Numbered from the stretch's first letter, positions 1-6,209 are shown. The stretch is DNA of 6,672 nucleotides from Candidatus Rokuibacteriota bacterium (GCA_003220195.1 QHRT01000161.1:4293-10964), one strand, 5' to 3'. Numbers and translations are program-made. The notes: generated by a model not told the origin, from the letters alone.

Positions 1-138
1 GGCGTACGGGTCCGCGACCTCGGTGGCGTCGAGCGCCAGCCGCGCGGCGACCTTCGGAAACTGCCGCGCGAACTCCGCCCCCATCTCCCGCATGTACGAG
101 AGCTCCTGGTTGTAATACCGGAGCATGCGCGGGTCCAT
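1..138 (-). CDS. tssF: TssF (ImpG/VasA) T6SS baseplate protein, N-terminal 46 residues only
   Basis: This is the start of the T6SS baseplate protein TssF, which with TssE, TssG and TssK forms the wedge of the cytoplasmic baseplate on which tube and sheath assemble. The reading frame from the ATG at 138-136 is open to the window edge. It begins MDPRMLRYYNQELSYMREMG and continues with an AEFARQFPKVAARL segment and a D-P-Y, the usual opening of this family (RYYN-EL, REMG-EFA-QFPK-AARL, then ADPY). The ATG shares its A with the TGA stop of tssE, so the two are translationally coupled. A second ATG at codon 5 is a possible alternative start. The remainder (family members are near 600 residues) lies outside the window. 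Identification rests on my knowledge of the family motif; the fragment is short but distinctive. Confidence 0.88.
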   Translation of the reverse strand, partial: MDPRMLRYYNQELSYMREMGAEFARQFPKVAARLALDATEVADPYA

Positions 139-641
139 CAGTGACCGTCTTCGATGCGAACCTCGCCGCTCTCGAGATCCATGTCGGTCTTGAGCAGGAG
201 GTCGATGGGATAGGGATGGCACCACAACTCGCCCTTGATCTCGAACGAGAGCGAATTGTGGTGGCCAACCGGATCGCTCGGCAGAACACCTTGCACCGAC
301 AGCGTGTGCGGCAGAATCCTCGGCTCGAAGCGCAGAATCGCCTCTTTCAGAGTCGCTTCGAGCTTCGACAACTCCAGTCCCGACACGAGCTTGCCCGACA
401 GTGGCGCGAGCCCGAAATTCAGGATGGAACGCTCCACCAGCGGATAGGCCTTCAGGTCGACCTCGGCGGCAAGACTCGTCGTGTTGAACAGCCAGGCAAG
501 GTCCCGGAGGACGGAGGCGCGAAGCTGGGCACGGCTCACCACCCGCTCGTCGCGGCTCTCGACCTTCCGCGACGGATCGTTGTCGGTCAGCCGGTCCAGC
601 AGCGCGGGTTGGAGCGTGTCCCGTGCGCTGGCCTCGACCAT
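138..641 (-). CDS. tssE: TssE, gp25-like T6SS baseplate protein
   Basis: TssE is the T6SS homologue of phage T4 gp25, a small cytoplasmic baseplate protein that links the baseplate wedge to the first sheath ring. The 167-residue product has the expected order: an N-terminal LLDRLTDNDP segment (about 14-23), an ESRDERVVS stretch, a VLRDLAWLFNTT helix (about 44-55), an SILNFGL turn (72-78), and the EPR triplet (106-108, in RFEPRILPHTL) that is the hallmark of the gp25/TssE family. It ends with a beta-rich region (SFEIKGELW and KTDMDLESG). Length and motifs show no sign of damage, unlike the gene upstream. The ATG lies one base after the ancestral impE stop (TGA-C-ATG) and the stop overlaps the tssF start, so it sits mid-operon. 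Loss of translation in impE could lower its coupled expression; this is an inference. Confidence 0.93.
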   Translation of the reverse strand: MVEASARDTLQPALLDRLTDNDPSRKVESRDERVVSRAQLRASVLRDLAWLFNTTSLAAEVDLKAYPLVERSILNFGLAPLSGKLVSGLELSKLEATLKEAILRFEPRILPHTLSVQGVLPSDPVGHHNSLSFEIKGELWCHPYPIDLLLKTDMDLESGEVRIEDGH

Positions 642-642
642 G

Positions 643-1429
643 TCACGCTTCGACGGCTGGAAGGTCGATCCGCCGGATGCTCAGCAACGCGTGTTCCTTG
701 GAGTCGGTGGCCAGCATTCGCTGTCAGCGGCCGTAGAACGTCTGGGGCGCGATCTCCTGCCATTCCGTCTTCCGGGCGAGCCGGATCAGCTTGTCCTCAT
801 CCAGCTCGGAGCCGGGATATCGCACCGGCAGCAGCGCCGCCGCCTCGCCGCCGTTGTCCAGGCCGAGATGCGCCGGGATCCACACCGTGTCGCGCAGATC
901 GGAGGGCGCCTCCACCGAGATCGAGCGGATCCGCTCGAACGGCACCCAGTAGTAGCGGCCCTCGATCATCGCTTCGCAGACTGGGCCCAGGCGCGAGTCG
1001 GCATCCGCGATCCATTCGAATGTTTCACCATCCACCGTTCCCGGGACTGTTCGCGCCTGTTCTAGCGCCTCGGCGCGCAGGCCCACGGCCTCGGAGGCTC
1101 GGCCCAGCGCCTCTGAGGCGAGCGCCTGGAGAAGGAGCGCCACCCAGGGCAGCGGCTCGCCCAGCATCAGCGGCGTCCGTACGCCGGCGAAGACGTCTCG
1201 CCGGAGCAACTCGCACGTGATCGCCGACCCGTACAGGTGGACCAGCGGAAATGCACCCGGATCCAGGTCGCCGATGACCTTCAGCTGGTTGGAACAGGAA
1301 GACGCGCAGCTTCGCGTCCGCCGGCTCCCCACGGACCCGGGCCTGGAGCAGGGAGAGCGCAGCTTCGGGCTCTCCCTGCCGCAGCAGCTCCTCGGGTCCT
1401 ACTTTTTCTGGTTCTTCGCGAAGTCCCAT
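643..1429 (-). pseudogene. impE: ImpE-family T6SS accessory protein, broken by a deletion/frameshift and an in-frame stop
   Basis: ImpE (SciE) proteins are found in imp-type T6SS loci between hcp and tssE; their exact role is not settled. Piece one starts at the ATG at 1429-1427 and reads EELLRQGEPEAALSLLQA and LRVFLFQ (to about 1289). Piece two, in another frame, resumes at about 1290 with NQLKVIGDLDPGAF and goes on through EPLPWVALLLQAL, FEWIADADSRLGP, GRYYWVPFERI and ARKTEWQEI to FYGR. The family normally has about 13 residues (an LL-VLG-WDRAL type segment) between FLFQ and the QL, so about 38 bases appear lost. A TGA at 726-724 then follows FYGR, where the family has glycine, and the same frame continues QRMLATDSKEHALLSIRRID to a natural stop at 645-643. 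Two independent lesions argue for a pseudogene, unless they are assembly errors. The start lies inside hcp (31-nt overlap), and no later ATG is in frame before the conserved part. Confidence 0.85.
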
Positions 1430-1878
1430 CCCGCGGTCACGGCGGCGCCAGCGGTACCGTCGTCCTTCTGCGGGGTGTACTCGATGCTGACGCCGGTGAA
1501 GGCGAAGGCAACGCTCTCCGTAACCGGTACCCCGTCCCCGCTGCCGCTGTCCTGGACGCTTGCCACGACCGCGTTCTCCATCGTGATCTTCACATTCTCG
1601 ATGGGGCTGTCGCCACGCTTGCGCTGCGTGAGGACCACCTTCCCCAGCGGCTTCTGGCTCGCGCAGAACAAAATCAGGTTGGGCGAAGCCATGTCGAAGG
1701 TCTTCGACACCGTGAGGGCGCTCGCCGTCGTCTCCCCCGCGCTCAAGCCCGTGCCGGCGGGATCGATCGGAGCCGCCAGGCCCCAGTGCCAGGTATCCAC
1801 GTCGATCTCGTCCGTGTGCTTGCTATCGGTCGCCTCGCCCTTACAGCCGTCGACCTTGATCCAGATGCTTTCTGCCAT
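1399..1878 (-). CDS. hcp: Hcp (TssD) T6SS tube protein
   Basis: Hcp forms hexameric rings that stack into the T6SS inner tube; it is expelled on firing and also acts as chaperone or carrier for effectors. The 159-residue product has the family landmarks in order: an IWIKVDGCKGE start (about 5-15), SKHTDEIDV (19-27) with the W-W pair in DTWHWGL (28-34), the KTFDMASPNLILFC segment (59-72), a VVLTQRKRGD strand (81-90), KITMENAVVASV, and the conserved IEYTPQ near the C-terminus (132-137) followed by AGWDFAKN. Length is normal and no residues appear lost. The start is fixed by a strong AGGAG ribosome-binding site six bases upstream. It follows tssC by 37 nt and overlaps the impE start by 31 nt. 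No fused effector or extension is present. Confidence 0.95.
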   Translation of the reverse strand: MAESIWIKVDGCKGEATDSKHTDEIDVDTWHWGLAAPIDPAGTGLSAGETTASALTVSKTFDMASPNLILFCASQKPLGKVVLTQRKRGDSPIENVKITMENAVVASVQDSGSGDGVPVTESVAFAFTGVSIEYTPQKDDGTAGAAVTAGWDFAKNQKK

Positions 1879-1914
1879 GGAACTCTCCTGTCTATGGCTT
1901 GGACGCTGCCCTGC
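1879..1914 (-). promoter_or_regulatory. tssC-hcp spacer with strong ribosome-binding site
   Basis: This is the spacer between tssC and hcp. On the minus strand it ends in CAGGAGAGTTCC just before the hcp ATG, a near-perfect Shine-Dalgarno sequence (AGGAG) at good spacing. It is the strongest such site among the T6SS genes here, consistent with the high copy number of Hcp. I see no hairpin with a T-run and no clear promoter within it. Confidence 0.6.
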
Positions 1915-3333
1915 CTATGCGCCGGTTTTCACCGACGGCACCTTTGACACGAGCCGCAGCGAGACCGTCAACCCTTCCAACTGGTAATGCGGGCGTAGCC
2001 AGAACGTCGCGCGGTAGTAACCGGGGTTCCCCTCCACCTCTTCGCACTTCACTTCGGCGGCGGCGAGGGGCTTCCGCGACTTGGTTTCCTCCGACGAGTT
2101 GACGGGATCGCCGTCGACGTACTGGATGATCCAGTTGTTGAGCCACTTCTCCATCGTGTCGCGCTCTTTGAACGAGCCGATCTTGTCGCGCACGATGCAT
2201 TTCAGGTAGTGGGCGAAGCGGCAGCAGGCGAACAGATACGGAAGCCGGGCCGAGAGGTTCGCATTCGCGGTGGCGTCGGGATCGACGTACTCGAACGGCT
2301 TCTGGAGCGACTGCGCCCCGATGAACGCGGCCAGATCGCTGTTCTTCCGGTGCAGTAGCGGCATGAAGCCGTTCTTGGCCAACTCGGCTTCGCGCCGGTC
2401 GCTGATCGCGATCTCGGTGGGGCACTTCATGTCGACGCCACCGTCGTCGGTCGGGAACGTGTGGACCGGAAGACCTTCCACCACGCCGCCCGACTCCACG
2501 CCGCGGATCCGTGAGCACCAGCCGTAGAGCTTGAACGACCGCGTGACGTTCACGGCCATCGCGTACGCCGAGTTCACCCAGGTGAACTTCTCGTGTGTCG
2601 CGCCCTGCATGGCGAGGCCGATGTAGCGCGAGTCCTCAGCCTCGCGCAGCGAGCGCCACGGTGCGTATTCCGGCGTCCCGAAGATCTTCGTCAGGTCCCG
2701 CGGGTTCGACAGCTCCTGCCAACTCTCCATTTGCATGAGCGCCGGCGACGCCCCCGCGATGAACGGGCAGTGGGCGGCGGCGCTGATCTGCGCCATCTGC
2801 CCCAGGAGCTCGGTGTCCGGCGCCGAATGGTCGAAGAAGTAGTCGCCGGTGATGCAGCCGAGCGGCTCGCCACCGAACATCCCGTACTCTTGCTCGTAGA
2901 CTTTCTTGAAGATCGGGCTCTGGTCCCAGGCCGTGCCCTTGAACCGTTTCAGCGTCCGGCCGAGCTCCGGCTTCGAGATGTTGAAGATGCGAATCTTCAG
3001 CATCTCGTCGGTCTCGGTGTTCGTCACCAGGTACTGGAGCCCGCGCCACGTGCCCTCGAGCTCCTGGAACTCCTTGTGGTGAATGATGAGGTTGACCTGC
3101 TCGGTGAGCTTCTTGTCGATCGCGGCGACGATCGACTCGATCGTCGCGATGGCGTCCGCCGAGATCAGCGTGGTCTGGCTGAGCGCTTCCTGCGCCAGCG
3201 TCCGGACCGCGGTCTCGACGGCCTCCTTGGCCGCATCGGACCGCGGTTTGAACTCTTTGTGAAGGAGTTGATCGAGCTCGGAGACCTCGAGGGTCGGGCC
3301 CTGACCTTCCGTCTGTTGCCGCGTCGTTGCCAT
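1915..3333 (-). CDS. tssC: TssC (VipB/ImpC) T6SS large sheath subunit, with an apparent in-frame internal deletion
   Basis: TssC pairs with TssB to build the contractile sheath around the Hcp tube. The 472-residue frame shows LDQLLHKEF (21-28), the EGTWRGLQYLV signature (93-103), a GDYFFDHS segment (163-170), FKLYGWCSRIRGVESGG (267-283), a CPTEIAISDRREAEL stretch (304-318), GAQSLQKP (339-346), RFAHYLKCIVRDKIGSF (372-388) and the C-terminal RPHYQLEGLTVSLRLVSK (447-464). After RYIGLAM (236-242) the family normally has about 25 residues of the PRFL-RLPYG-KT-PVE-F-FEE type before HEKFTW-NSAYAM. Here Q243 joins directly to GATHEKFTWVNSAYAM, so this block is missing while the frame is kept; the family is usually near 495 residues. 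Whether the product still assembles is doubtful, because the lost block is among the best conserved. GAGGA precedes the ATG at normal spacing. The gene lies 21 nt after tssB. Confidence 0.93.
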   Translation of the reverse strand: MATTRQQTEGQGPTLEVSELDQLLHKEFKPRSDAAKEAVETAVRTLAQEALSQTTLISADAIATIESIVAAIDKKLTEQVNLIIHHKEFQELEGTWRGLQYLVTNTETDEMLKIRIFNISKPELGRTLKRFKGTAWDQSPIFKKVYEQEYGMFGGEPLGCITGDYFFDHSAPDTELLGQMAQISAAAHCPFIAGASPALMQMESWQELSNPRDLTKIFGTPEYAPWRSLREAEDSRYIGLAMQGATHEKFTWVNSAYAMAVNVTRSFKLYGWCSRIRGVESGGVVEGLPVHTFPTDDGGVDMKCPTEIAISDRREAELAKNGFMPLLHRKNSDLAAFIGAQSLQKPFEYVDPDATANANLSARLPYLFACCRFAHYLKCIVRDKIGSFKERDTMEKWLNNWIIQYVDGDPVNSSEETKSRKPLAAAEVKCEEVEGNPGYYRATFWLRPHYQLEGLTVSLRLVSKVPSVKTGA

Positions 3334-3354
3334 GGTGATCCTCGTCGCCAGGGT

Positions 3355-3882
3355 TTAGGACTGTGGCGGGGCGTCCGCCCCGGCATCGATCGGTTTGGGA
3401 GCCACGGCCAGCGCCTGGAGGAGCGTCGGATCCTGCAGTACCTTGCGAATGAGCTGCTCGGCGCCGGACTTGCCGTCCATGTAGGTCAGCAAATTGGAGA
3501 GCTGCTGGCGCGCCTCGAGTAGCTTACTGAGCGCGTCGACCTTGCGCGCGACCGCCGCGGGCGAGAAATCGTCCATGCTGTCGAACGTGATGTCGATCAT
3601 CACGTTGCCGTCGCCCGTCAGGGTGTTCGGGACCTGGAACGCCACCCGCGGCTTCGCCGCCTTGAGGCGCTGGTCGAAGTTGTCGACGTCGATGTCGAGG
3701 AACTTGCGGTCCGCGACGTCGGGCAGGGGCTCGGTCGGCCTGCCGGAGAGGTTAGCCATGACGCCCATCACGAAGGGCAGCTGGATTTTCTTCTCCGACC
3801 CGTACACCTCCACGTCGTACTCGATCTGCACCCGCGGCGCCCGGTTGCGCGCGATGAACTTCTGGCTGCTCGCTCGTGCCAT
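3355..3882 (-). CDS. tssB: TssB (VipA/ImpB) T6SS small sheath subunit
   Basis: TssB is the small subunit of the contractile sheath and forms heterodimers with TssC; the extended sheath is disassembled by ClpV after firing. The 175-residue product opens with the typical SSQKFIARNRAPRVQIEYDV (5-24) and has LPFVMGVMANLSG, ADRKFLDIDVDNFDQRLKA, KPRVAFQVPNTLTGDGN, SMDDFSPAAVARKVDAL, LEARQQLSNLLTYMDGK and a C-terminal QDPTLLQALA, all as expected and without gaps. An AAGGGGG ribosome-binding site lies six bases before the ATG. The gene begins 18 nt after the tssA stop and ends 21 nt before tssC, so it is mid-operon. Its integrity contrasts with the lesions in both neighbours. Confidence 0.96.
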   Translation of the reverse strand: MARASSQKFIARNRAPRVQIEYDVEVYGSEKKIQLPFVMGVMANLSGRPTEPLPDVADRKFLDIDVDNFDQRLKAAKPRVAFQVPNTLTGDGNVMIDITFDSMDDFSPAAVARKVDALSKLLEARQQLSNLLTYMDGKSGAEQLIRKVLQDPTLLQALAVAPKPIDAGADAPPQS

Positions 3883-3900
3883 GTCACACCCCCTTGGCGG

Positions 3901-4849
3901 CTACTTCTTTTCCTTCTCCAGCCCCGCCAGCTTCTCGAGGTTCGCGAGACTGTCTGGAATGAGATCCTTCACGATTTCCACGAACGTCTTCGTCATCAGT
4001 CGCTGGGCACGGCGAATGAAGAGCGGGGCGGGATTGCTCGGCTCGTGCCGCTCCAGAAAGTCGCAGACCAGATCCAGGGCGCGCACCGCCTCGTCGCGCG
4101 TCCGGATGTCCGAGCGGAGAAGAAGGGCCGTCCCGTCCTGCTGGCTCACACCCGAGATGTCTCCGGACGCCGTCCCGGCTCCCGCGGGTGTGGTCGAGCT
4201 TCCGAGGGCCCCCTCGCACACTTCGAGCAAGCTGTCCAGGCACTGGACTAGTGGCTTGACGTCGAAGCTTCCGCGAGTGCCCGCCCGCTCGGATACCAGC
4301 GTCTGGATCGCCACTGCCCGCTCCCGCGCGTCGCGCAAGGCGACCCAGACGGTGCGGTCCTGGCCGAAGGCCTTGGCGACTTCTGCGTGGATCTGATTGA
4401 GCGGTCTGGCTGCGCCGGCGACACCCTTCGGGGCCGCCAGCCGCCCGAGTGTGATCTCAACTTCCCGCGCTTGAAGCTGCCCGGTCTCGCGGCCGTCGAA
4501 GAGATAGGTGTCACGCAGATCCTTCAGCACCGTTTCGGAATCGGTCAGCGGCGCGAGCGCGTTCATGCGCTCCCACGGCGAGTCCGGGAATCCCGTCCAT
4601 GTGCGTGAGCGCGCGCGTCAAATGGACGCCGGTCCGGAGATCCTTGGTGCGGACGAGCAGCCCCTGCGCCAGGGCGGCTACTTTCGCCCAGTTGGGTTCT
4701 TCCGCAGGCTTGATCGCTTCACCGATGCGTTGCTCCGGTTTGCCGCGCGCGGCTTCATCCAGCTCGAAAAATGACAGGTCGTGCTCGAGGTTCGGGCCGC
4801 ACGGGGGCGACTCTTTCCTTTCGGCGAGCAAGACTTCGAGGTCAATCAT
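3901..4849 (-). pseudogene. tssA: TssA (ImpA) T6SS tail assembly/cap protein, broken by an internal deletion with frameshift
   Basis: TssA primes tail-tube and sheath polymerisation at the baseplate and, in some classes, caps the distal end. Piece one (ATG at 4849-4847) carries the ImpA_N domain: CGPNLEHD (17-24), ELDEAARGKPEQRIGEA (29-45), PAEEPNWAKV (48-57), RTKDLRTGVHLTRAL (67-81), then HMDGIPGLA (83-91). Family members continue with about 30 residues (a GL-LL-GLLERYWD-VHP-LDP-DD-DPT-R type stretch) and then NALAPL. Here only ten bases (4576-4567) separate GLA from MNALAPLTD, which is in another frame (from 4566) and runs to the stop at 3903-3901. Piece two ends with the class-typical RHEPSNPAP and RRAQRL (173-190 of that piece). 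About 86-92 bases therefore seem lost, and no single frame gives a full TssA. The second piece could be made separately (a GGGAG lies three bases before its ATG) but would lack the N-terminal domain. Confidence 0.87.
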
Positions 4850-4892
4850 CGGACCTGCTTGTAGGCGATCTCCCCTGGGCCTCGAACGCCCC

Positions 4893-4913
4893 GTAAATGA
4901 GCGCTAACATTAC
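4893..4913. promoter_or_regulatory. Imperfect dyad overlapping the -10 region, possible operator
   Basis: On the plus strand gtaaatg-agcgct-aa-cattac is an imperfect inverted repeat: GTAA arms around a central AGCGCT palindrome, with a one-base length difference between the arms. It covers the -10 box and the expected start site, where a repressor would act. No known operator is recognised and it could be chance. Confidence 0.25.
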
Positions 4914-4936
4914 GCTACTTTGCCGACTCGTGTCAA
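4907..4936 (-). promoter_or_regulatory. Sigma70-type promoter for the T6SS operon
   Basis: On the minus strand a perfect TTGACA (-35, 4936-4931) is followed after 18 bases by TAATGT (-10, 4912-4907), which keeps the key T1, A2 and T6 positions. Transcription would start near 4900, giving a leader of about 50 bases to the tssA ATG at 4849. It sits in the only AT-richer stretch of the window and faces the first T6SS gene, which supports it. I saw no sigma54 GG/GC -24/-12 pair at a better position. It is a sequence match only. Confidence 0.55.
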
Positions 4937-5032
4937 TGCCGAAGATGACCCGAAGATCATGGAAATGGATCTCGCACCAAGGAACGGTTCAGCACGAGGG
5001 AGGATGCGGGGGTTGGCAGCCGGCAGGCCGAC

Positions 5033-6208
5033 CTACCGCTCGGGCGCCAGGTCGATCGTCCGGATCCAGTAATCCCGGCGACCAACTTCGCCGATGCCCG
5101 AAGAGCGCCAAGGCTTGTGCCGGGGCACTTCCGAGCGTTGAGCCGGGGGAGTGCGAGGGGGGCGAAGTCCCCTTCGCTTCAATGATTGGGGCCATTTCGG
5201 GGCCCCCATCTTCACTGAGGGGTGCTCCTTCATCGTGCGCTCGATGAAGGAGGTGTCGTAGTACTTCGCCGGGTCGAACGGCTGGCTCATCTTCTTCTGC
5301 GCGATGAGCACCCGCACCGCGTCGTCGAACGCCTTCATGCTGTTCTTCCCGAGGCGCATGTCGTAGACCCAGTACTTGAGCGTGCGCTTGATCAGGGCGG
5401 TCTCCGTCCCGGAGACGTGCCGGGAGACGATGACGCTGATCTCGTCCAGGTTCTTCGGATCGCGAACGAAGCGCGCCGCCTCGGCCATCGCGTCGACGTA
5501 CCGCTGGGTCGCGTCGCGATCCCGGTAGAGCACCTCGGGCCTGGCGTGCATGGCGGCGCAGAAGCACACGACGTCGCCACCGCGGACGAGCAACCGGGAG
5601 CCCTTGACCTTCTCGAGAATCCTGGTCAGGTCCGGCTCCCAGACCGCGGCCGCGTCCAGCCTGCCCGTGTCGAAGAGCGTGATCATCCCGTTCGGGGTGG
5701 TGTTGATGCGCTTGACTGGCGCTTCGCCGAGCCCTTGCTTCCTGATGAGCTCGACCAGGTAGGTGTCGTTCATCCAGCCGAACGTGGTGCCGACTCGCTT
5801 CCCGCGCAGGTCGGCGACCGTGCTGATGCCGGAATCGGCACGCGCGATGATGCCCAGCGTGTTGTCGTCGGTCGACTTCGTGTAGGACCCGCCCGCGTAG
5901 CCGACGACGGCGCGGACGTTCAGCCCGCGCTCGAGCGCGACCGGGATGCTGCTCACGTTGGCGCTGCCGAAGTCGATCTCTCCGGCGTCGAGCGCCCGGG
6001 TGACCTCCGGGCCCGAGTTGCGAACGATCACCTTGCCGTCGATCCCATGCTTGGCGAAGAAGCCCTTGTCCACCGCGACGAACACGACGAGCCCGCCGGT
6101 GTCGTTGACGGCGCCCACGTTGAAGGGCGTCGCGGCGTCGGCGCGGTCGAGCCCCGGGGTCACGCAGAGGAGTGCGGCCACGGTCAGCGCGACGGCGAAC
6201 GGTCTCAT
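5033..6208 (-). CDS. NitT/TauT-family ABC transporter substrate-binding protein with an aberrant C-terminal tail
   Basis: This is a periplasmic binding protein of the NMT1/SsuA/TauA-like group, which delivers nitrate, sulfonate, thiamine-precursor or similar small ligands to an ABC importer. A signal peptide is clear: MRPF, a hydrophobic core (about 5-20) and an ADA-A cleavage site near 25. Family traits follow: FVAVDKGFFAKHGID (43-57), GEIDFGSAN (76-84), DLRGKRVGTTFG (133-144), the GRLDAAAVWEPDL segment (182-194) with its WEP, and a C-terminal helical region with FDPAKYYDTSFIERTMKEHP (311-330). Such proteins normally end about here. The frame instead continues from about 334 to 391 as an R/P-rich tail through two hairpins, probably intergenic read-through. 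The start is supported by GAGGTGAG six bases upstream. No permease or ATPase gene is in the window, so the ligand is unknown. It lies 23 nt after the HEAT-repeat gene. Confidence 0.85.
   Translation of the reverse strand: MRPFAVALTVAALLCVTPGLDRADAATPFNVGAVNDTGGLVVFVAVDKGFFAKHGIDGKVIVRNSGPEVTRALDAGEIDFGSANVSSIPVALERGLNVRAVVGYAGGSYTKSTDDNTLGIIARADSGISTVADLRGKRVGTTFGWMNDTYLVELIRKQGLGEAPVKRINTTPNGMITLFDTGRLDAAAVWEPDLTRILEKVKGSRLLVRGGDVVCFCAAMHARPEVLYRDRDATQRYVDAMAEAARFVRDPKNLDEISVIVSRHVSGTETALIKRTLKYWVYDMRLGKNSMKAFDDAVRVLIAQKKMSQPFDPAKYYDTSFIERTMKEHPSVKMGAPKWPQSLKRRGLRPPRTPPAQRSEVPRHKPWRSSGIGEVGRRDYWIRTIDLAPER
5159..5206 (-). repeat. Two consecutive GC-rich hairpins in the tail of the binding-protein frame
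   Basis: On the minus strand, GGGGCC (5206-5201) pairs with GGCCCC (5193-5188) around a 7-base loop. Next, GCGAAG (5177-5172) pairs with CTTCGC (5167-5162) around a 4-base loop, with an alternative GGGG/CCCC pairing at 5172-5159. No T-run follows, so this is not a classic rho-independent terminator. The paired arrangement resembles extragenic palindromic repeats. It could still act as a weak terminator or mRNA-stabilising end of the upstream transcript. Only one copy is visible here. Confidence 0.5.
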
Positions 6209-6209
6209 C

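Larger units (their letters stand above)
4850..5032. other. Intergenic region upstream of the T6SS operon
   Basis: This stretch separates the end of the binding-protein reading frame from tssA. The part near 4890-4980 is clearly less GC-rich than the flanking genes and holds the promoter annotated separately. The part near 4985-5032 is GC-rich and featureless apart from short C-runs on the minus strand. I see no convincing small gene, tRNA or T-run terminator in it. Confidence 0.5.

Noticed and set aside
643..726. TGA recoded as glycine or selenocysteine in impE
   Set aside because: TGA is used as a terminator at the ends of tssE and impE in this window, the family has glycine rather than cysteine here, and the gene carries another lesion. 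A simple nonsense change is more likely.
141..1220. Long plus-strand open frame of 359 codons
   Set aside because: It lies antisense to tssE and impE, its translation is R/P/A-rich without family motifs, and the minus strand explains the region fully. GC-rich DNA often opens antisense frames.
2593..3522. Plus-strand open frame of 309 codons opposite tssC and tssB
   Set aside because: The opposite strand carries unmistakable sheath genes, and the antisense product is L/R/E-rich with no motif.
4511..4849. Programmed ribosomal frameshift making a full TssA
   Set aside because: About 30 family residues are absent in every frame at the junction, and no slippery run is seen, so a frameshift would not restore a normal protein.
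1..4849. Contractile phage tail or other contractile injection system instead of a T6SS
   Set aside because: The presence of TssA, ImpE, Hcp and TssF with TssB/TssC in imp-locus order is specific to T6SS.
4985..5160. Possible tRNA or small RNA gene in the GC-rich stretch after the binding protein
   Set aside because: No T-loop GTTCRA with matching acceptor arms and no stable cloverleaf were seen; only short local stems occur.
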